From the NCBI GenBank assembly GCA_963784885.1, contig CAWATA010000004.1, positions 62,001 to 126,000 of the forward strand: 64,000 nucleotides of DNA, in the 5' to 3' direction. This stretch comes from RHKX01 sp963784885 (lineage in GTDB: Bacteria; Actinomycetota; Thermoleophilia; Solirubrobacterales; 70-9). This document shows, one piece after another, positions 1 to 11,589 of this stretch. The notes beneath the pieces are model-generated. The model saw only the letters and a program-made list of their open reading frames with translations, was not told the DNA's origin and searched no databases. The translations under genes and the position numbers were made by a program. Position 1 is the stretch's first letter, and each line of letters starts with the position of its first letter.

Positions 1-654
1 GCGGGCATCCTCGCCGCGATCACGGCCGGCGGCGCCCTCGGGTTCCTCCGCCACGGCTTCCCTCCGGCCTCGAGCTTCATGGGGGACACGGGCTCCAACC
101 TGCTCGGCTACCTGCTCGGCGTCGCCGCGGTGCAGGGCGCGCTGAAGACGAACGCCGTGGTCGCGCTCGCCTTCCCGATGCTGGTTCTCGCGGTGCCGAT
201 CCTCGACACCGGCTTCGTCGTCGCCAAGCGGCTCAAGTACCGCCGGCCGATCTACGAGGCCGACGCCTGGCACTTCCACCACCGGATGGCGAACATCGGC
301 TTCTCGCAGCGGCGGACGCTCGCCTACCTCTACGGCTGGACGCTGGTGATGGCGGGCGTCGCGCTCGCCCTGCGCTTCGTGCCCTACAGCGACGACCGCG
401 GCAACTTCGACCCGTTCTGGACCGCGATGATGATCGCGATCCTCTGCTTCGCGGTCGGCGCGAGCTTCTACGTGATCTACGTCCTCGAGATCCTGAAGCT
501 GCGCAGATTCCGCTTCCGCCAGGTCGCCGCGAGCGGGGCGCCGCCGGTGCCGGACGCCGTCGATCGTGAGGTTGAGCACGAACTGGAGACCGGCGAGTTC
601 CGGGAGCCGAATCCGGAAACCGGCGAGTTCGAGCAGGTCGATCCGTCCGCCTGA
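1..654 (+). CDS. WecA/TagO-like undecaprenyl-phosphate sugar-1-phosphate transferase, 3' part only
   Basis: The frame is open from base 1, so the 5' part lies outside the window. These membrane enzymes of the MraY/WecA/TagO family move a sugar-1-phosphate (often GlcNAc-1-P) from UDP-sugar to undecaprenyl phosphate and so start a wall polysaccharide or peptidoglycan lipid intermediate. The family signature FMGDTGSN, with its Mg-binding Asp, is encoded at about 76-99. It is followed by hydrophobic helices, a basic loop with HFHHR (typical of the WecA/TagO branch rather than MraY) and two more helices. The last 50 residues are a hydrophilic acidic tail containing a twice-repeated ETGEF. Family assignment is firm; the exact sugar is not known. 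Confidence 0.9.
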   Translation, partial: AGILAAITAGGALGFLRHGFPPASSFMGDTGSNLLGYLLGVAAVQGALKTNAVVALAFPMLVLAVPILDTGFVVAKRLKYRRPIYEADAWHFHHRMANIGFSQRRTLAYLYGWTLVMAGVALALRFVPYSDDRGNFDPFWTAMMIAILCFAVGASFYVIYVLEILKLRRFRFRQVAASGAPPVPDAVDREVEHELETGEFREPNPETGEFEQVDPSA

Positions 655-999
655 ACAGGTGCGGTTCGGGCGGCCCGTGAGCCGGTCCCCTATCGGGTAT
701 ATTCGCGGACCCCGCCCCCGGGTCGCCGGTCTGAAACGGAACTTTCATCCGCCGGCAACGTCCAAGACCCGGAACGCACCTGACGTGGAAAGCCCCTACT
801 TCGACAACCCCGGAGACCGCGACCACTCCCAGCACCGTCGTGCTGGCGGCCCGTCATTCGACGGCGCCAAGGTCGAGCGGCCCCGCAAGCGCGACGAGCG
901 CTGCCCCGCAGAGGTCTACGCCGCGCCCGGCGCGACGGGGGGGTGGAGCCGTGCTCGCCTCCGGCCGCTGACGTGCCGGTAGCAGCCCGCCCATTGAAC
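655..999. other. 345-base gap between the WecA-like gene and the ATP synthase operon
   Basis: No convincing gene lies here. A GTG at 785 opens a 65-codon frame to 982, and the other frames are also open, but none has a ribosome binding site or a recognisable product. The stretch most likely holds the promoter and leader of the atp operon; a TATATT hexamer sits at 698-703. Confidence 0.5.
698..703 (+). promoter_or_regulatory. Candidate -10 element (TATATT) for the atp operon
   Basis: TATATT stands out in very GC-rich DNA about 300 bases before the atpI-like start. No good -35 hexamer is visible, so this is only a candidate. Confidence 0.3.
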
Positions 1000-1380
1000 A
1001 TGGAAGTCCTCCGCAACATCGACCTGCTCGTGCTGCTCTTGGCGCTACCGGCCTTCATCATCATCGGCGCCCCGCTGATCGCCTGGCTCGTCGCCGGCGG
1101 CGCCTGGCTCGCCGGCCGCGCCGGGATGGAGCTGGCCGCCCGCAAGCGCCGCAGCGCGCTCGCGGCCTCGAACCGGAACGCCGCCCTCGGCGTCACCGCG
1201 ATGGCCGTGATGGGCCGGGTCTGGGTGCTCGCCCTGGCGATCCTGCTCGTCGGCCTGCTCGCCGACCGCGAGGCCGGCCTCGCGGCCGCGGTCCTGGCGC
1301 TGGCGCTCGTGACGGCTCACCTCTGTGCGTCCTTCCTCACCCACCTGTTGGACCCCGAGGCCGACGGGAGCCTGCAGTGA
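1000..1380 (+). CDS. AtpI-like small membrane protein
   Basis: A 126-residue protein beginning MEVLRNIDLL, with about four hydrophobic helices in two pairs split by a basic loop (ARKRRSALAASNR). Position directly before atpB and the four-helix layout match the AtpI/UncI class, which helps assemble the c-ring and sits in the membrane. Sequence identity to AtpI is not obvious, so the call depends largely on context. I chose the ATG at 1000 because the upstream extension of the same frame is Pro/Ala-rich and unlike a membrane N-terminus. The stop overlaps the GTG start of atpB (GTGA), implying translational coupling. Confidence 0.65.
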   Translation: MEVLRNIDLLVLLLALPAFIIIGAPLIAWLVAGGAWLAGRAGMELAARKRRSALAASNRNAALGVTAMAVMGRVWVLALAILLVGLLADREAGLAAAVLALALVTAHLCASFLTHLLDPEADGSLQ

Positions 1381-2285
1381 GCACCGGCAAGAAGGTGGGC
1401 CTCGTCTTCGGCGGCTACGCGGTGATCCTGATCGCGCTCGGCCTGATCTTCGGCAGCGACGGGAAGAACGAGGAGTTCCAGCCGCAGAACGAGTTCAAGC
1501 TCGACAACTGGGTCCCGATCCACATCGGCGGGATCGACCTCAGCATCAACAAGGCGGTCCTCTACATCGTCCTCGCGTCGGTCATCACGTGCGCGGCGAT
1601 GATCTGGATCGCGCGGCGGATGCAGGACCGCCCGAACAAGACACAGGTCGCCGTCGAGGGCATCTATGACCTGATCCGCGGCCAGATCGTCAACGACAAC
1701 CTCGACTCGAAGATGGCCGCGAAGTACTTCCCGTTCCTGGCCACCCTCTTCTTCTTCATCCTCTTCTCCAACTTCATCGGCCTGATCCCGTTGCCGACGA
1801 ACACCGAGCACCCGGTCGACATCTTCGGCGTCTCGGTCCCCAGCTTCGCCCTCTACGCGGCGACGGCGAACATCTCGATCCCCCTGGTCCTCACCCTCGT
1901 CGTCTGGATCGGCTACAACGCCGAGGGCGTTCGCACGCACGGCTTCATCGGCTACATGCGGACGCTGCTGCCCGCCGGCATCGAGGACATGCCCTTCGCC
2001 TTCAAGGCCTTCGTCTTCGCGATCGAGGTCGTCTCCAACGTCGTCCGGCTCGTCTCGCTCTCCGTCCGGCTCTTCGCCAACATCCTCGCCGGCCACCTGC
2101 TGCTGCTGTTCATGGGCGGCGGCCTCGCGGTCCTGCTCGGGATCTCGGCCCTCGGCGTCCTGACCTTCCCGATGGCGTTCGCCTTCTACATCTTCGAGAT
2201 CGTCATCGTCGCCGGTCTGCAGGCATTCATCTTCGCGATTCTCACCGCAATCTATCTCGGGGGCGCGACCTCCGAGAGTCACTAG
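1377..2285 (+). CDS. atpB: ATP synthase Fo subunit a
   Basis: A 302-residue polytopic membrane subunit that forms the two proton half-channels beside the c-ring. The diagnostic segment SLSVRLFANILAGH is present, with the essential stator Arg at about residue 231. The N-terminal 45 residues, with one hydrophobic helix and a charged stretch (GSDGKNEEF), are longer than in E. coli. GTG start overlaps the preceding stop; the next gene, atpE, follows after 18 bases with a strong AAGGAG ribosome site. Confidence 0.97.
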   Translation: MSTGKKVGLVFGGYAVILIALGLIFGSDGKNEEFQPQNEFKLDNWVPIHIGGIDLSINKAVLYIVLASVITCAAMIWIARRMQDRPNKTQVAVEGIYDLIRGQIVNDNLDSKMAAKYFPFLATLFFFILFSNFIGLIPLPTNTEHPVDIFGVSVPSFALYAATANISIPLVLTLVVWIGYNAEGVRTHGFIGYMRTLLPAGIEDMPFAFKAFVFAIEVVSNVVRLVSLSVRLFANILAGHLLLLFMGGGLAVLLGISALGVLTFPMAFAFYIFEIVIVAGLQAFIFAILTAIYLGGATSESH

Positions 2286-2303
2286 GAAAAGGAGTCAACT
2301 GAA

Positions 2304-2579
2304 ATGGATCTAGTGCTTCTGGCACAGTCCGCCCAAGCGGTCACCGACACCGGCGTCACCGACGCGGGCAAGGCGATCGCGCTCGGCGTCGGTGCCGGGC
2401 TCGGTTCGATCGGCGCCGGCATCGGCATCGGTGTGATCTTCGGTTCGGAGATCCAGGCCGTCGCCCGCCAGCCGGAGATGAAGGACGAGCTGCAGAGCAT
2501 CCGCTGGCTCGGCTTCGCGCTCACCGAGGCCGTCGCCTTCTACACGTTCATCTTCGGCCTGATCGCGTTCTTCCTCTAG
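2304..2579 (+). CDS. atpE: ATP synthase Fo subunit c
   Basis: A 91-residue hairpin: a Gly-rich first helix (GxGxG repeats, residues 28-43), the polar loop ARQPE (54-58) that touches gamma/epsilon, and a second helix with the ion-binding Glu75 in ALTEAVAFY. The Gln in helix 1 and the Ser after the Glu that mark sodium-binding c subunits are absent, so proton coupling is likely (inference). The N-terminal 20 residues are longer than usual and may be a short leader or a periplasmic extension. The ribosome site AAGGAG lies about 10 bases before the ATG. Confidence 0.97.
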   Translation: MDLVLLAQSAQAVTDTGVTDAGKAIALGVGAGLGSIGAGIGIGVIFGSEIQAVARQPEMKDELQSIRWLGFALTEAVAFYTFIFGLIAFFL

Positions 2580-2583
2580 GCCT

Positions 2584-3183
2584 GTGGAGTTCGCCGGCGA
2601 CATAACCGCCCTCGTAGTGGCCGCCACCGAAGGCGGCGAGGAGGGAGGCGGCAGCTTCCTCGTCCAGCCGGGCATCGGCCTGATGATCTGGACGCTGGTC
2701 GCGTTCGTCCTCACCATGTGGGTGCTCTCGAAGTTCGCCTTCCCGCGCATCCAGCAGGCTCTCGAGGAGCGGGCGGAGAAGGTCAACCAGAACATCGACG
2801 AGTCCGAGCGCCTGCGCGCCGAGGCCGACGAGCTGCTCACGGAGTACCGCGAGCGGCTCAAGGAGGCCCGCGAGCAGGCCGACGACATCATCGCCCGCGC
2901 CCGCAAGGCGAGCGATGCGGCGAAGGCCGAGGCGACCGCGGAGGGCAAGGCCAAGCACGACGAGCTGGTCGCGTCCGCGCGCAAGGACATCGAGGCCGAG
3001 ACGCGGCGCTCGCTGGATCAGATCCGCAAGGAGGTCGCGGACCTGACCGTCCTCGCCACCGAGAAGGTCGCCCGCAAGTCGCTGACGCCGGACGACCAGA
3101 AGCGCCTCGTCGAGGACGCCCTCTCCGAGGTCGACTTCGCGGCGCTCGCCGGCGACGAGGCCAGCGGAGCGGCGAGGAACTAG
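2584..3183 (+). CDS. atpF: ATP synthase Fo subunit b
   Basis: A 199-residue subunit with one N-terminal membrane helix (about residues 28-50, LMIWTLVAFVLTMWVLSKF) followed by a long charged, Ala/Glu/Lys-rich coiled coil that makes the peripheral stalk and holds delta and alpha still. Only one b gene is seen, so a b2 homodimer is expected. It begins with GTG four bases after atpE; a Gly/Glu-rich stretch precedes the membrane helix, making the protein longer than the approximately 160-residue E. coli form. Confidence 0.95.
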   Translation: MEFAGDITALVVAATEGGEEGGGSFLVQPGIGLMIWTLVAFVLTMWVLSKFAFPRIQQALEERAEKVNQNIDESERLRAEADELLTEYRERLKEAREQADDIIARARKASDAAKAEATAEGKAKHDELVASARKDIEAETRRSLDQIRKEVADLTVLATEKVARKSLTPDDQKRLVEDALSEVDFAALAGDEASGAARN

Positions 3184-3187
3184 GACG

Positions 3188-3721
3188 ATGGAAGAAGTAG
3201 CCCGGGTCTACAGCGAGGCGTTGTTCGACGTCGCCAGAGAGCACGACTCGCTCGACGAGATCCGTGATCAGCTCGGCGAGGTCGCCGACGCGATCGCGAA
3301 GGATCAGGACCTTCAGGTCTTCTTCTTCAGTCCCTACTTCTCCTCGAACGAGAAGCGCGACGGGATCAAGAAGACGATCACGGAAGCCAACCCCGAGCTC
3401 GTCAACTTCCTCGAGCTCCTGGCGGAGAAGCACCGGATGCCGGCCCTGTTCCGGATCCGCCGGCGCTTCGACGAGCTCTGGGACCAGGAGAACCAGCGGC
3501 TCGAGGTGACCCTGACCAGCGCGATCGAGCTCGACCCCTCGGTCGTCGCCTCAGTCGGCGCCGAGATCGAGCGCAAGACCGGGAAGACGATCGAGCTGAA
3601 GAGTGAGGTCGACGAGTCGATCATCGGCGGCCTCGTCCTCCAGGTCGGCAACCGGGTCCTCGACGCAAGCATCCGCAACCGACTCGAGAAGCTGCGCCGC
3701 GAGGTGGCGCAGGCGGCCTGA
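3188..3721 (+). CDS. atpH: ATP synthase F1 subunit delta
   Basis: A 177-residue soluble subunit of normal family length that caps the top of F1 and connects alpha to the b stalk. It starts MEEVARVYSEALFDVA, the typical N-terminal helix with the ARxYAxAL-like pattern, and ends in the conserved GGLVLQVGNRVLDASIRNRL block. Four bases separate it from atpF; a 53-base gap with an AAGGAG site then leads to atpA. Confidence 0.95.
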   Translation: MEEVARVYSEALFDVAREHDSLDEIRDQLGEVADAIAKDQDLQVFFFSPYFSSNEKRDGIKKTITEANPELVNFLELLAEKHRMPALFRIRRRFDELWDQENQRLEVTLTSAIELDPSVVASVGAEIERKTGKTIELKSEVDESIIGGLVLQVGNRVLDASIRNRLEKLRREVAQAA

Positions 3722-3774
3722 GCCGGCCGACCGGACTTCGTACGAACTTCGAAACACAAGGAGCGTTAGAGCAG

Positions 3775-5436
<1,662 letters not shown>

Positions 5437-5439
5437 ATC

Positions 5440-6369
5440 ATGGCGACGCAGAAGGAAGTCAAGAACCGGATCACCTCCGTCAAGAACATCCGCAAGATCA
5501 CGCGGGCGATGGAGATGGTGGCCGCTGCGCGGCTGCGCCGGGCCGAGCAGCGGATCGACCGGATGCGCCCCTACGCGCAGGCGATCCGCCGGATCACCCA
5601 GCAGGTGGCCGAGGCGGCGGGGCAGGCCGGCAACCGCGTCGCCCTGCTTCAGCAGCGGCAGGAGGTCAGGCGGGTCGGGATCATCCTCGTGACCGGCGAC
5701 CGCGGCCTCGCGGGCTCCTTCAACACCCAGATCATCCGCGCCGGGATCCAGCTCCAGCGCGAGCTCGAGGCCGAGGGCAAGGAGGTCCTCTACTACGTCG
5801 TCGGGCGTCGCGGCAACTCGTCGCTGAGCTTCCGCGGCGAGAGCATCGAGGGATCGTTCACCGGCTTCACCGACCAGCCGTCGTTCGCCAACGCGCGCGA
5901 GATCGGCGACCGTCTCGCCTCCTCCTACGTCGACGAGGAGATCGACCGGGTCGAGCTGATCTACAACCGCTACGTCTCGCCGCTGACCCAGTACGTGCGC
6001 CGCCACACTCTGTTGCCGCTCGCCGAGGCCGAGGTCTTCGGCGAGGGGGTGCCGGAGCCCGAGAAGCCCGCCGATCCCGAGCTCGCCGAGGCCCACCAGC
6101 GGGCCGAGTGGATCTATGAGCCGGATCCCGAGGACGCCCTGCGGGCGCTGTTCGAGGAGTACGTGAACCTTTCCGTCTACCGGGCGCTGCTCGAGTCGGC
6201 CGCCTCCGAGCACGGGGCGCGGATGACGGCGATGCGGAGCGCGGCCGAGAATGCCGGCGAGATGATCGACCGGCTGACGCTCGAGATGAACCGGGTCCGC
6301 CAGGCCGAGATCACCCAGGAGATCCTCGAGGTCGTCGGTGGTGCCGAGGCCCTCGGATCGGGCCAGTGA
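5440..6369 (+). CDS. atpG: ATP synthase F1 subunit gamma
   Basis: A 309-residue central rotor shaft. The N-terminus KNRITSVKNIRKITRAMEMVAAARLRRAE and the C-terminal RLTLEMNRVRQAEITQEI helix are the two halves of its coiled coil; the middle VTGDRGLAGSFN block is the conserved globular part. An insert around residues 200-235 (GVPEPEKPADPELAEAHQ), rich in Pro and Glu, is of the kind seen in actinobacterial gamma subunits, where it is thought to limit ATP hydrolysis. It follows atpA after three bases. Confidence 0.97.
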   Translation: MATQKEVKNRITSVKNIRKITRAMEMVAAARLRRAEQRIDRMRPYAQAIRRITQQVAEAAGQAGNRVALLQQRQEVRRVGIILVTGDRGLAGSFNTQIIRAGIQLQRELEAEGKEVLYYVVGRRGNSSLSFRGESIEGSFTGFTDQPSFANAREIGDRLASSYVDEEIDRVELIYNRYVSPLTQYVRRHTLLPLAEAEVFGEGVPEPEKPADPELAEAHQRAEWIYEPDPEDALRALFEEYVNLSVYRALLESAASEHGARMTAMRSAAENAGEMIDRLTLEMNRVRQAEITQEILEVVGGAEALGSGQ

Positions 6370-6408
6370 CCGACTTGAAGCTTGAAACGACTGAGCAAGG
6401 AGAAACCA

Positions 6409-7920
<1,512 letters not shown>

Positions 7921-7923
7921 TCC

Positions 7924-8358
7924 ATGGCTGAGGAGACGACGACATTCCGGGCCGAGGTCCTGACCCCGCACGGGAAGGTCTACGACGGTGAGATGTTCCA
8001 GGTCTCCGTCCGGACCGTGATCGGCGAGGTCGGGATCCGCGCTCGCCACGCTCCGATGCTGGCGCGCCTCGTCCCGCACGAGATGCGCCTGTTCGAGACC
8101 GAGGCCGACTTCGGCTCCGCCGACGGCGCCAAGCGCTACGCGGCGGCCGAGGGATGGCTCGAGGTCTTCGCCAACAAGGTCACGGTGCTCGTCACCGAGG
8201 CGGCCGACCCCTCCTCGCTCGACGTGGCGGATCTCAAGTCCCGCATCGAGGATGCCGAGGCGCGGCTCGGCGACGCCGACGAGGACTCGGCCGCCCACCG
8301 GACGGCGGAGCAGGACAAGGCCAGGGCCGAGGCCTTCCTCGAGATCGCCGAGGGCTGA
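7924..8358 (+). CDS. atpC: ATP synthase F1 subunit epsilon
   Basis: A 144-residue subunit with an N-terminal beta sandwich (FRAEVLTPHGKVYDGE, then the HAPMLARL block) and a C-terminal helical hairpin ending DKARAEAFLEIAEG. Epsilon couples the rotor to the c-ring and can inhibit ATP hydrolysis. Three bases separate it from atpD. It ends the operon; the next gene has its own promoter-like hexamer. Confidence 0.94.
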   Translation: MAEETTTFRAEVLTPHGKVYDGEMFQVSVRTVIGEVGIRARHAPMLARLVPHEMRLFETEADFGSADGAKRYAAAEGWLEVFANKVTVLVTEAADPSSLDVADLKSRIEDAEARLGDADEDSAAHRTAEQDKARAEAFLEIAEG

Positions 8359-8419
8359 GCGTTTCAGCTCGGGCGCCACGTACGAGGCCCGCGCTCGCGC
8401 CTCGCATCTCCGCCCGTTC

Positions 8420-8425
8420 TACCCT
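8420..8425 (+). promoter_or_regulatory. -10-like TACCCT, leaderless spacing
   Basis: TACCCT ends 6 bases before the ATG at 8432, the spacing expected if transcription starts at the start codon. Confidence 0.5.
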
Positions 8426-8431
8426 TTCCCG

Positions 8432-9532
8432 ATGCAGGAGCGCCTCCTCGCGGAGAAGCTGATCGGCTACGACACCTCGACCCCCGAGGGCGTCCAGCTC
8501 TGTGCGGGGTTCATCAAGGGCTGGTTCGAGGCGCGCGACATCCCGACCCGGCAGCTGACGGTGCGCGATCTGCCGATCGTCGTGGCCGAGGTCGGTCCGC
8601 CGGAGCTGCCGCCGATCATCTTCCACGGGCACATCGACGTCGTTCCCGGCCGCCCGGGGCAGTTCGGCCCGCTGCTCGACGGCGACCGCCTCTACGGGCG
8701 CGGCGCCTACGACATGAAGGGGGCGGCGGCGGCGATGATGCTGGCGCTCGCCGACCTCCGCGACCAGCGCGACGTCAGGGTCGTGCTCGCGTTCGTTCCC
8801 GACGAGGAGACGGAGGAGGAGTTCGACCGCGGGACCGAGGTGCTCGTGGACGCCGGATACACCGGTGAGTTCGCGATCACCGGCGAGCCCACCGACATGC
8901 TCATCGGCGTCGCCGCGAAGGGGGTCCTGGCGCTGCGGATCGAGGTCGCCGGCCGGGCCGCGCACAGCTCGACGCCCTGGAAGGGGGACAACGCGATCAT
9001 CAAGGCGATCTCGGTCTTCCGCGGGATCGAGTCGCTACCGTTCTCGCTTCAGTCTTCCGAGCTCTTCGACCGCCCTTCGATCAACCTCGGCCGGATCATG
9101 GGTGGGGACGCGTTGAACAAAGTGCCCGACACCTGCGTAATCGATGTCGACATCCGCTACCTGCCGGAGCAGGATCCCGCTGAGATCCTCCGGGAGATCG
9201 CCGCGATTCCCGACACCGACGTCGTCTCGACGTTCCGCTGGCCGCCCGTCGACGTCGACCCCGCCTCGCCGTTCGTGCGGGCGCTCGGCGACGCCGCCCG
9301 TCCCAACCACGCCGACGAGGTGACCAGCATCGGCCGCGACGGGGCCTCCGACGCCGTCGCCTTCATCCGCGCAGGCACGCCCGCGGTCGAGTTCGGGCCC
9401 GTGGGCGGCGGCCATCACGGCCCCGAGGAGTGGGTCTCGGTCGCCTCCCTGGCGGCCTACCGGAACACGCTTTGCGACTTCGCCCGCAGCGCGCCCGTGG
9501 ATCGCAGCGTCGCCGGAAGGATCGCCCGGTGA
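8432..9532 (+). CDS. M20-family zinc peptidase/deacylase (ArgE/DapE/ACY1 type)
   Basis: A 366-residue cytosolic amidohydrolase. Metal and catalytic residues are in place: HGHID (H67, D69), GRGAYDMKG (D94), EE at 125-126 and a late HH in GGGHHGPEE. A dimerisation domain begins around residue 175 (GVLALRIEVAGRAAHSS). Family members remove acyl groups from acetylornithine, succinyl-diaminopimelate or other N-acyl amino acids; the substrate cannot be fixed from sequence. The ATG at 8432 is favoured by the preceding TACCCT. Its stop overlaps the GTG of the LCP gene. Confidence 0.88.
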   Translation: MQERLLAEKLIGYDTSTPEGVQLCAGFIKGWFEARDIPTRQLTVRDLPIVVAEVGPPELPPIIFHGHIDVVPGRPGQFGPLLDGDRLYGRGAYDMKGAAAAMMLALADLRDQRDVRVVLAFVPDEETEEEFDRGTEVLVDAGYTGEFAITGEPTDMLIGVAAKGVLALRIEVAGRAAHSSTPWKGDNAIIKAISVFRGIESLPFSLQSSELFDRPSINLGRIMGGDALNKVPDTCVIDVDIRYLPEQDPAEILREIAAIPDTDVVSTFRWPPVDVDPASPFVRALGDAARPNHADEVTSIGRDGASDAVAFIRAGTPAVEFGPVGGGHHGPEEWVSVASLAAYRNTLCDFARSAPVDRSVAGRIAR

Positions 9533-11589
9533 GCGACGGGAGCGAGCGCGACGACGAGGCCCCCGACGGGGCCGCCGGCCCTCCCGAGGAGCAGGAGGAG
9601 AAGGGCCTCGGCCTGACCGAGGAGTTCGCCCGGCTCGAGGAGGAGATCCGCCGCGAGGTCTCGCGGGACGAGGATGCCGAGGCCGGGGCGGAGGAGCCTG
9701 CTGCCGCCGGGAAGTCGGAGGACGCCGACGCGGGAGGGGACGACGGCCCCGGTGCCGGCGAGTGGACCCTGCCTGAGGCCGCTGGTGAGGGTGAGGGCAG
9801 ACCGGGAGGCGACACCGAGGAGTGGGCGCTCGAAGGCGCCGCCGACGAGGCCGATGCGCCGGACTCCGCCGACGCGCCGGTGGGCGACGCGCCGGCCGCC
9901 GACGAGCCGGTCGAAGAGCCGGTGGCCGAACCCGTCTCCGAGGAGCTCACCACGGCGCCGCCGGAGGCCGAGGAGCCGCCCGCCGACGACGTCGAGCACA
10001 CCGTGGTCCGCCGAGGCCCGCCGCCCGTGCCGATCGCGGTCGCCGGCTACGACGACGGTGGGGAGGACCCGGAGATCAAGACGCCGGCCCTCTGGTGGCG
10101 CTTCTTGATGGCATCGGTGCTGATCATCGTCAGCGTCGCGACGGCGGTCGCCGTCTCGTCGCTGCTGCTGCTCACCGACGTCGCCGCGAAGCTGCAGCCG
10201 ATCCCGGGCCTCTCCGACAAGCTCGCCGACCTCGGGACCGGCGATCCGCAGACGATCCTGATCGTCGGCTCCGACAAGCGTTCCAACACCCCCGGCGACC
10301 CGGGCCGGTCCGACACGACGATGCTGCTTCGCGTCGATCCCGACAAGAAGGTCCTCTCCCTGTTCTCGCTGCCCCGCGACCTCAAGGTCGACATCCCCGG
10401 CTACGGTACTGCCAAGCTCAACGAGGCCTACACCGTCGGCGGCGTCAAGAAGACCCTCGAGACCGTCAAGTCCCTGACCGGGCTCGAGATCAACCACGTC
10501 GTCAACGTCGACTTCTTCGGATTCGCCGAGGCCGTCAACGCGATCGGCTGCGTCTACGTCGACGTCGACCGCCACTACTTCAACGACAACTCCACGACGT
10601 TCAGCTCGCTCGACACCTACGCGGAGATCAACGTCAACGCCGGCTACCAGCGTCTCTGCGGCCAGAACGCGCTCGACTACGTCCGCTACCGCCACACCGA
10701 CACCGACATCATCCGCGCCGCCCGCCAGCAGGACTTCCTCCGCAACGCCCGCCAGCAGGTGCCGATCAGCGAGGTGCTGCCGATCGTCGGCGGCGACACC
10801 GGAAGCGACCTGATCGACATCTTCACCAAGTACACGTCGTCGGACATCGACGATCCGGCGCAGATGATCAGTGCTCTGAAGGCCTTCCTCTCGGTCCGGG
10901 ACGTGCCGATCAACCAGATCAGCTTCGACGGGGAACTCGGGCCGAGCTACGTGACGGCCACGCCCGATCAGATCAGCAAGGCCGTCGACGAGTTTCTCAA
11001 CGGCAAGGACACCCCCGGCCCGACCGGGGGGAAGAACGCGACCAAGCGCAAGAAGTCCGGCGGCTCCGGCGGCTCGAAGGGCAAGTCGAAGAAGGACGCG
11101 GATCCGACCGACGGCGCGAACCTGATCCCGACCTCCGAGGTGCTCGATCCCAACACCGGCCTCAACAAGTTCGAGGCGTTCGGGAAGACCTCGGCGCGGC
11201 GGCTCCCGCTGCCGATCTGGGTCCCGACGGCGGTCGTGCCCGGGTCCACCTACAGCGCGGACTCGCGCCAGTACGACATCAAGGACGAGGACGACAAGAA
11301 GCAGCCTGCCTACAAGCTCGTGATCGAGTACAGCGCGCCCGACCGGCTGCCCGAGTATTACGGGGTCCAGGGCACGACCTGGTCCGATCCGCCGATTCTC
11401 CGCGACAGCCACGACACGCAGGAGATCGACGGCAGCGACTTCGACATCTACTACGACGGCGATCGCATCCGCTTGATCGCCTGGCACGACAAGAACGACA
11501 ACTCCTACTGGATCAGCAACACCCTCGTGCAGACGATCGACAACTCCGACATGATGGCGATGGCGGCGAGCATGAAGGAGATCAAGTGA
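9529..11589 (+). CDS. LytR-CpsA-Psr (LCP) family cell-wall glycopolymer ligase
   Basis: A 686-residue membrane protein. Residues 1-185 are a cytoplasmic low-complexity domain rich in Glu, Ala, Pro and Asp; one membrane helix spans about 189-213; the extracellular LCP domain starts near 241 with the phosphate-binding pattern LIVGSDKR, then SDTTMLLRVDP, SLPRDL, and the DYVRYRHTD and RAARQQDFLR blocks. LCP enzymes transfer polysaccharides from undecaprenyl carriers to peptidoglycan. A Lys/Gly/Ser linker (about 505-525) leads to an extra C-terminal domain of roughly 150 residues not part of the LCP core. GTG start is within the preceding stop; the next gene starts inside this stop. Context with sugar-nucleotide genes supports the role. 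Confidence 0.9.
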   Translation: MSDGSERDDEAPDGAAGPPEEQEEKGLGLTEEFARLEEEIRREVSRDEDAEAGAEEPAAAGKSEDADAGGDDGPGAGEWTLPEAAGEGEGRPGGDTEEWALEGAADEADAPDSADAPVGDAPAADEPVEEPVAEPVSEELTTAPPEAEEPPADDVEHTVVRRGPPPVPIAVAGYDDGGEDPEIKTPALWWRFLMASVLIIVSVATAVAVSSLLLLTDVAAKLQPIPGLSDKLADLGTGDPQTILIVGSDKRSNTPGDPGRSDTTMLLRVDPDKKVLSLFSLPRDLKVDIPGYGTAKLNEAYTVGGVKKTLETVKSLTGLEINHVVNVDFFGFAEAVNAIGCVYVDVDRHYFNDNSTTFSSLDTYAEINVNAGYQRLCGQNALDYVRYRHTDTDIIRAARQQDFLRNARQQVPISEVLPIVGGDTGSDLIDIFTKYTSSDIDDPAQMISALKAFLSVRDVPINQISFDGELGPSYVTATPDQISKAVDEFLNGKDTPGPTGGKNATKRKKSGGSGGSKGKSKKDADPTDGANLIPTSEVLDPNTGLNKFEAFGKTSARRLPLPIWVPTAVVPGSTYSADSRQYDIKDEDDKKQPAYKLVIEYSAPDRLPEYYGVQGTTWSDPPILRDSHDTQEIDGSDFDIYYDGDRIRLIAWHDKNDNSYWISNTLVQTIDNSDMMAMAASMKEIK

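Noticed and set aside
785..982. Small GTG-started ORF before the atpI-like gene
   Set aside because: No ribosome site, no family and no clear composition advantage over the other open frames of the same stretch.
2304..2579. Sodium-type c subunit for the ATP synthase
   Set aside because: The helix-1 Gln and the Ser following the key Glu that mark sodium binding are missing, so proton coupling is more likely.
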